In this document: positions 5,440 through 6,934 of the stretch, piece after piece | Numbering within the stretch: the stretch's first letter is position 1 | How the letters are laid out: each line of letters opens with the position of its first letter | Assembly: GCA_003242515.1 (NCBI GenBank) | Contig: QGUS01000087.1 | Location: 1 to 6,934 of the forward strand | Length of the DNA stretch: 6,934 nucleotides | Direction: 5' to 3' | Origin: Actinomycetota bacterium | GTDB taxonomy: Bacteria > Actinomycetota > Acidimicrobiia > Spongiisociales > ZC4RG35 | Position numbers and translations under genes: made by a program | Notes under the pieces: model-generated | What the model saw: the letters and a program-made list of their open reading frames with translations, nothing else | Database searches by the model: none | Told to the model about the DNA's origin: nothing

Positions 5440-6360
5440 GTGCCCAGGTCCGACGCACCCAACAGGGCCCTCGTCATCGGCTCGCTGCTCACCCTCTGGA
5501 TCGTTTGGGGGTCCACCTATCTCGCGCTCCGCTGGGCGCTCGAGGGCTTCCCGCCCATGCTCCTCAACGGCATCCGGTTCCTCTTCGCCGGCGGCGCCCT
5601 CTACCTGCTGATCCGGCGCCGCTTCCGGGCCACCCGGGCCCAGATGCGCAACTCGTTCATGGCCGGCGGTCTGATGCTTTTCGGCGGCGTGGGCATGGTC
5701 ACCATGGCCGAGCACCACGGCATCGGCTCCGCGGTCGCGGCCACCGCCATCGCCGTCACCCCGGTGTGGATCGGCGTGGCGTCGGGCCTGTTCGGCGAGT
5801 GGCCCGGCAAGCGGGAGTGGGTCGGCCTGGCCATCGGCCTGGCCGGCACGGTCATCCTCGGCATGGAGGGAGACTTCCAGGCCTCCCCGGTCGGCCTCGC
5901 CTACATCCTCGCCGCACCGATCATCTGGTCGTTCGCCTCGGTGTGGGGGACGAAGCTCGACGTGCCGGCGGATCCCCTCTCCAACACGGCTGTCCAGCTC
6001 ACCGCCGGTGGCGTCGTCATGACCCTGGTCGGCCTCCTCACCGGCGAGTCGATCACCGCGATGCCGTCGGCCCGGGCCTGGTGGGCCCTCGCCTACCTGG
6101 CGATCGTGGGGTCGCTCCTCGCCTACACCGCGTACATCTACCTGATGCACACGGTCCGCCCGTCACTGGCGACGAGCTACGCCTACGTGAACCCGGTGGT
6201 GGCCGTCTTCCTCGGAGTGACGCTCGGCGGGGAGAAGCTGTCCGGCGCCATCTACATGGCCTTGCCGCTGATCCTGGTCGCCATCGCCCTGGTGGCCACC
6301 GCCCCGGCGAAGCAGGAGGCGCCGCGCCTCGAGCCGGAACCGGCGGAACAGCCCGCCTGA
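5440..6360 (+). CDS. yedA: EamA-family (DMT) permease, YedA-like
   Basis: This is a 306-residue inner-membrane protein with two tandem EamA repeats (about residues 11-140 and 151-287), predicted to give ten transmembrane helices. The first repeat has WIVWGSTYLALRW (20-32), PPMLLNGIRFLFAGG (38-52) and the MVTMAEHHGIGS segment (86-97). It ends in the repeat-closing WVGLAIGLAGTVIL (127-140). The second ends with ATSYAYVNPVVAVFLG (244-259) and GGEKLS. These segments closely follow Escherichia coli YedA, an uncharacterised drug/metabolite transporter, so the family call is firm but the substrate is unknown. A charged Pro/Glu-rich tail follows the last helix. The GTG at 5440 is chosen because it leaves a short cytoplasmic lead before helix 1. 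The frame is open far upstream only as an Arg/Gly-rich shadow of purD. It may share purA-purD transcription or use its own promoter. Confidence 0.92.
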   Translation: MPRSDAPNRALVIGSLLTLWIVWGSTYLALRWALEGFPPMLLNGIRFLFAGGALYLLIRRRFRATRAQMRNSFMAGGLMLFGGVGMVTMAEHHGIGSAVAATAIAVTPVWIGVASGLFGEWPGKREWVGLAIGLAGTVILGMEGDFQASPVGLAYILAAPIIWSFASVWGTKLDVPADPLSNTAVQLTAGGVVMTLVGLLTGESITAMPSARAWWALAYLAIVGSLLAYTAYIYLMHTVRPSLATSYAYVNPVVAVFLGVTLGGEKLSGAIYMALPLILVAIALVATAPAKQEAPRLEPEPAEQPA

Positions 6361-6372
6361 CCCCTCAGGCGG
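6353..6372. terminator. Hairpin holding both stop codons of the convergent transporter genes
   Basis: The arms CCGCCTGA (6353-6360) and TCAGGCGG (6365-6372) are perfect reverse complements around a CCCC loop. The left arm ends with the permease TGA, and the right arm holds the TGA of the MFS gene on the opposite strand. There is no other intergenic space, so this is the only visible candidate for ending either transcript. There is no U-tract on either side; an 8-bp GC-rich stem alone is a weak terminator. Confidence 0.45.
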
Positions 6373-6934
6373 TCGCCGGCTCCACCGACTCCGGGTGCCG
6401 GGAGTCGTAGGCGAACAGACCCTTCTGCCACAGGGCGGTCACGACCATCGCCACCGCGCAGAGCACGCCGCCGACGACCGCGGCCCAGCGCTCTCCCACG
6501 AACGACGAGGTCGTGCCGAGGAAGAGGGCGCCGAGGTGCGGCCCGCCGGCGACGACGACCGTGAACACGCCCTGGAGGCGGCCCCGGTAGGAGTCGGGAG
6601 TGGCCACCTGGAGGATCGTGGACCGGAAGATGGCGCTGACGGTGTCGAAGCACCCCGCCAGGCCGAGGACGAGCGCGGCCGGCCAGATCAGCGGGTGGGG
6701 CGGGTCGCCCGGAGACGCCCCGGGCGCGGCCACCAGGATGAGCCCGAAGGCGGCGATGCACATGCCCCAGGCCGCCACCGCGATCACGATCGCCCGCCCC
6801 TGACGCTCGATCCTCCCGATCCGCCCGGAGAACACCCCGCCCAGGAAGGATCCGGCGGCGAGGGCGGCGCCGAGGATCCCCACCGTGCGGGCCCCGCCGC
6901 CGAGGATGATCTCGCCGACCGCGGGGAACAGCAC
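6365..6934 (-). CDS. MFS exporter, EntS/Tap-like (C-terminal 189 residues, truncated by window end)
   Basis: This is the C-terminal half of a major facilitator permease; the frame is open at the right edge, so the start lies outside. The fragment begins with a segment resembling the loop before helix 7 (LFPAVGEIILGGG). It continues with helix pairs and the second-half copy of MFS motif A, SGRIGRIERQGRAIV (about 36-50 of the fragment). A further conserved block is FRSTILQVATPDSYRGRLQGVFTVVVAGGPHLG, at about 103-135, which is characteristic of the MFS_3/TMEffector group that includes the enterobactin exporter EntS and actinobacterial multidrug pumps such as Tap. It ends in a short cytoplasmic tail. 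The likely role is proton-driven export of a small molecule; the substrate cannot be told. It converges on the EamA permease with four bases between the stops, so the two are not co-transcribed. The nearby heme oxygenase makes a siderophore role tempting, but nothing shows it. Confidence 0.88.
   Translation of the reverse strand: MLFPAVGEIILGGGARTVGILGAALAAGSFLGGVFSGRIGRIERQGRAIVIAVAAWGMCIAAFGLILVAAPGASPGDPPHPLIWPAALVLGLAGCFDTVSAIFRSTILQVATPDSYRGRLQGVFTVVVAGGPHLGALFLGTTSSFVGERWAAVVGGVLCAVAMVVTALWQKGLFAYDSRHPESVEPATA

Noticed and set aside
640..6934. A dedicated heme/siderophore cluster made of heme oxygenase and the EntS-like exporter
   Set aside because: The two genes are over 5 kb apart with glnA, purA and purD between them, and no importer, reductase or biosynthetic gene is present in the window.

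Overview
The window is high-GC DNA with dense genes, third-codon-position GC bias and very short intergenic gaps. It looks like the chromosome of a high-GC actinobacterium. The glutamine synthetase resembles actinobacterial GlnA sequences, and TAnnnT -10 motifs lie close to start codons that lack a Shine-Dalgarno sequence, as is common in that phylum. An uncultured or deep-branching class such as Acidimicrobiia is possible, but I cannot settle this from the sequence. There are no rRNA or tRNA genes, CRISPR arrays, transposases or phage genes.

Layout from left to right: (1) The 3' end of a dienelactone-hydrolase-family gene (+) runs off the left edge. (2) A possible 55-codon ORF (+) ends inside a perfect 10-bp-arm palindrome, just upstream of a heme oxygenase gene (+). 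(3) A strong GC-rich hairpin separates heme oxygenase from the convergent glnA (-). (4) The 131-bp divergent region between glnA and purA carries GlnR-like half-sites spaced 11 bp apart. (5) purA and purD (+) overlap by ATGA and form a purine-synthesis pair. (6) A YedA-like EamA permease (+) starts 38 bp after purD, probably from its own promoter. (7) An MFS exporter (-), cut by the right edge, converges on the permease. Both stop codons lie in one 8-bp-arm hairpin.

The theme is central nitrogen metabolism. GlnA makes glutamine, which supplies nitrogen to several purine-synthesis steps. PurD catalyses the second step of de novo IMP synthesis, and PurA commits IMP to AMP. Heme oxygenase would release iron from heme. 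The two transporters have unknown substrates.

I did not find an obvious new multi-gene system. The items most worth a second look are regulatory: the palindrome before heme oxygenase, the possible GlnR array between glnA and purA, and the hairpin that contains both stop codons.
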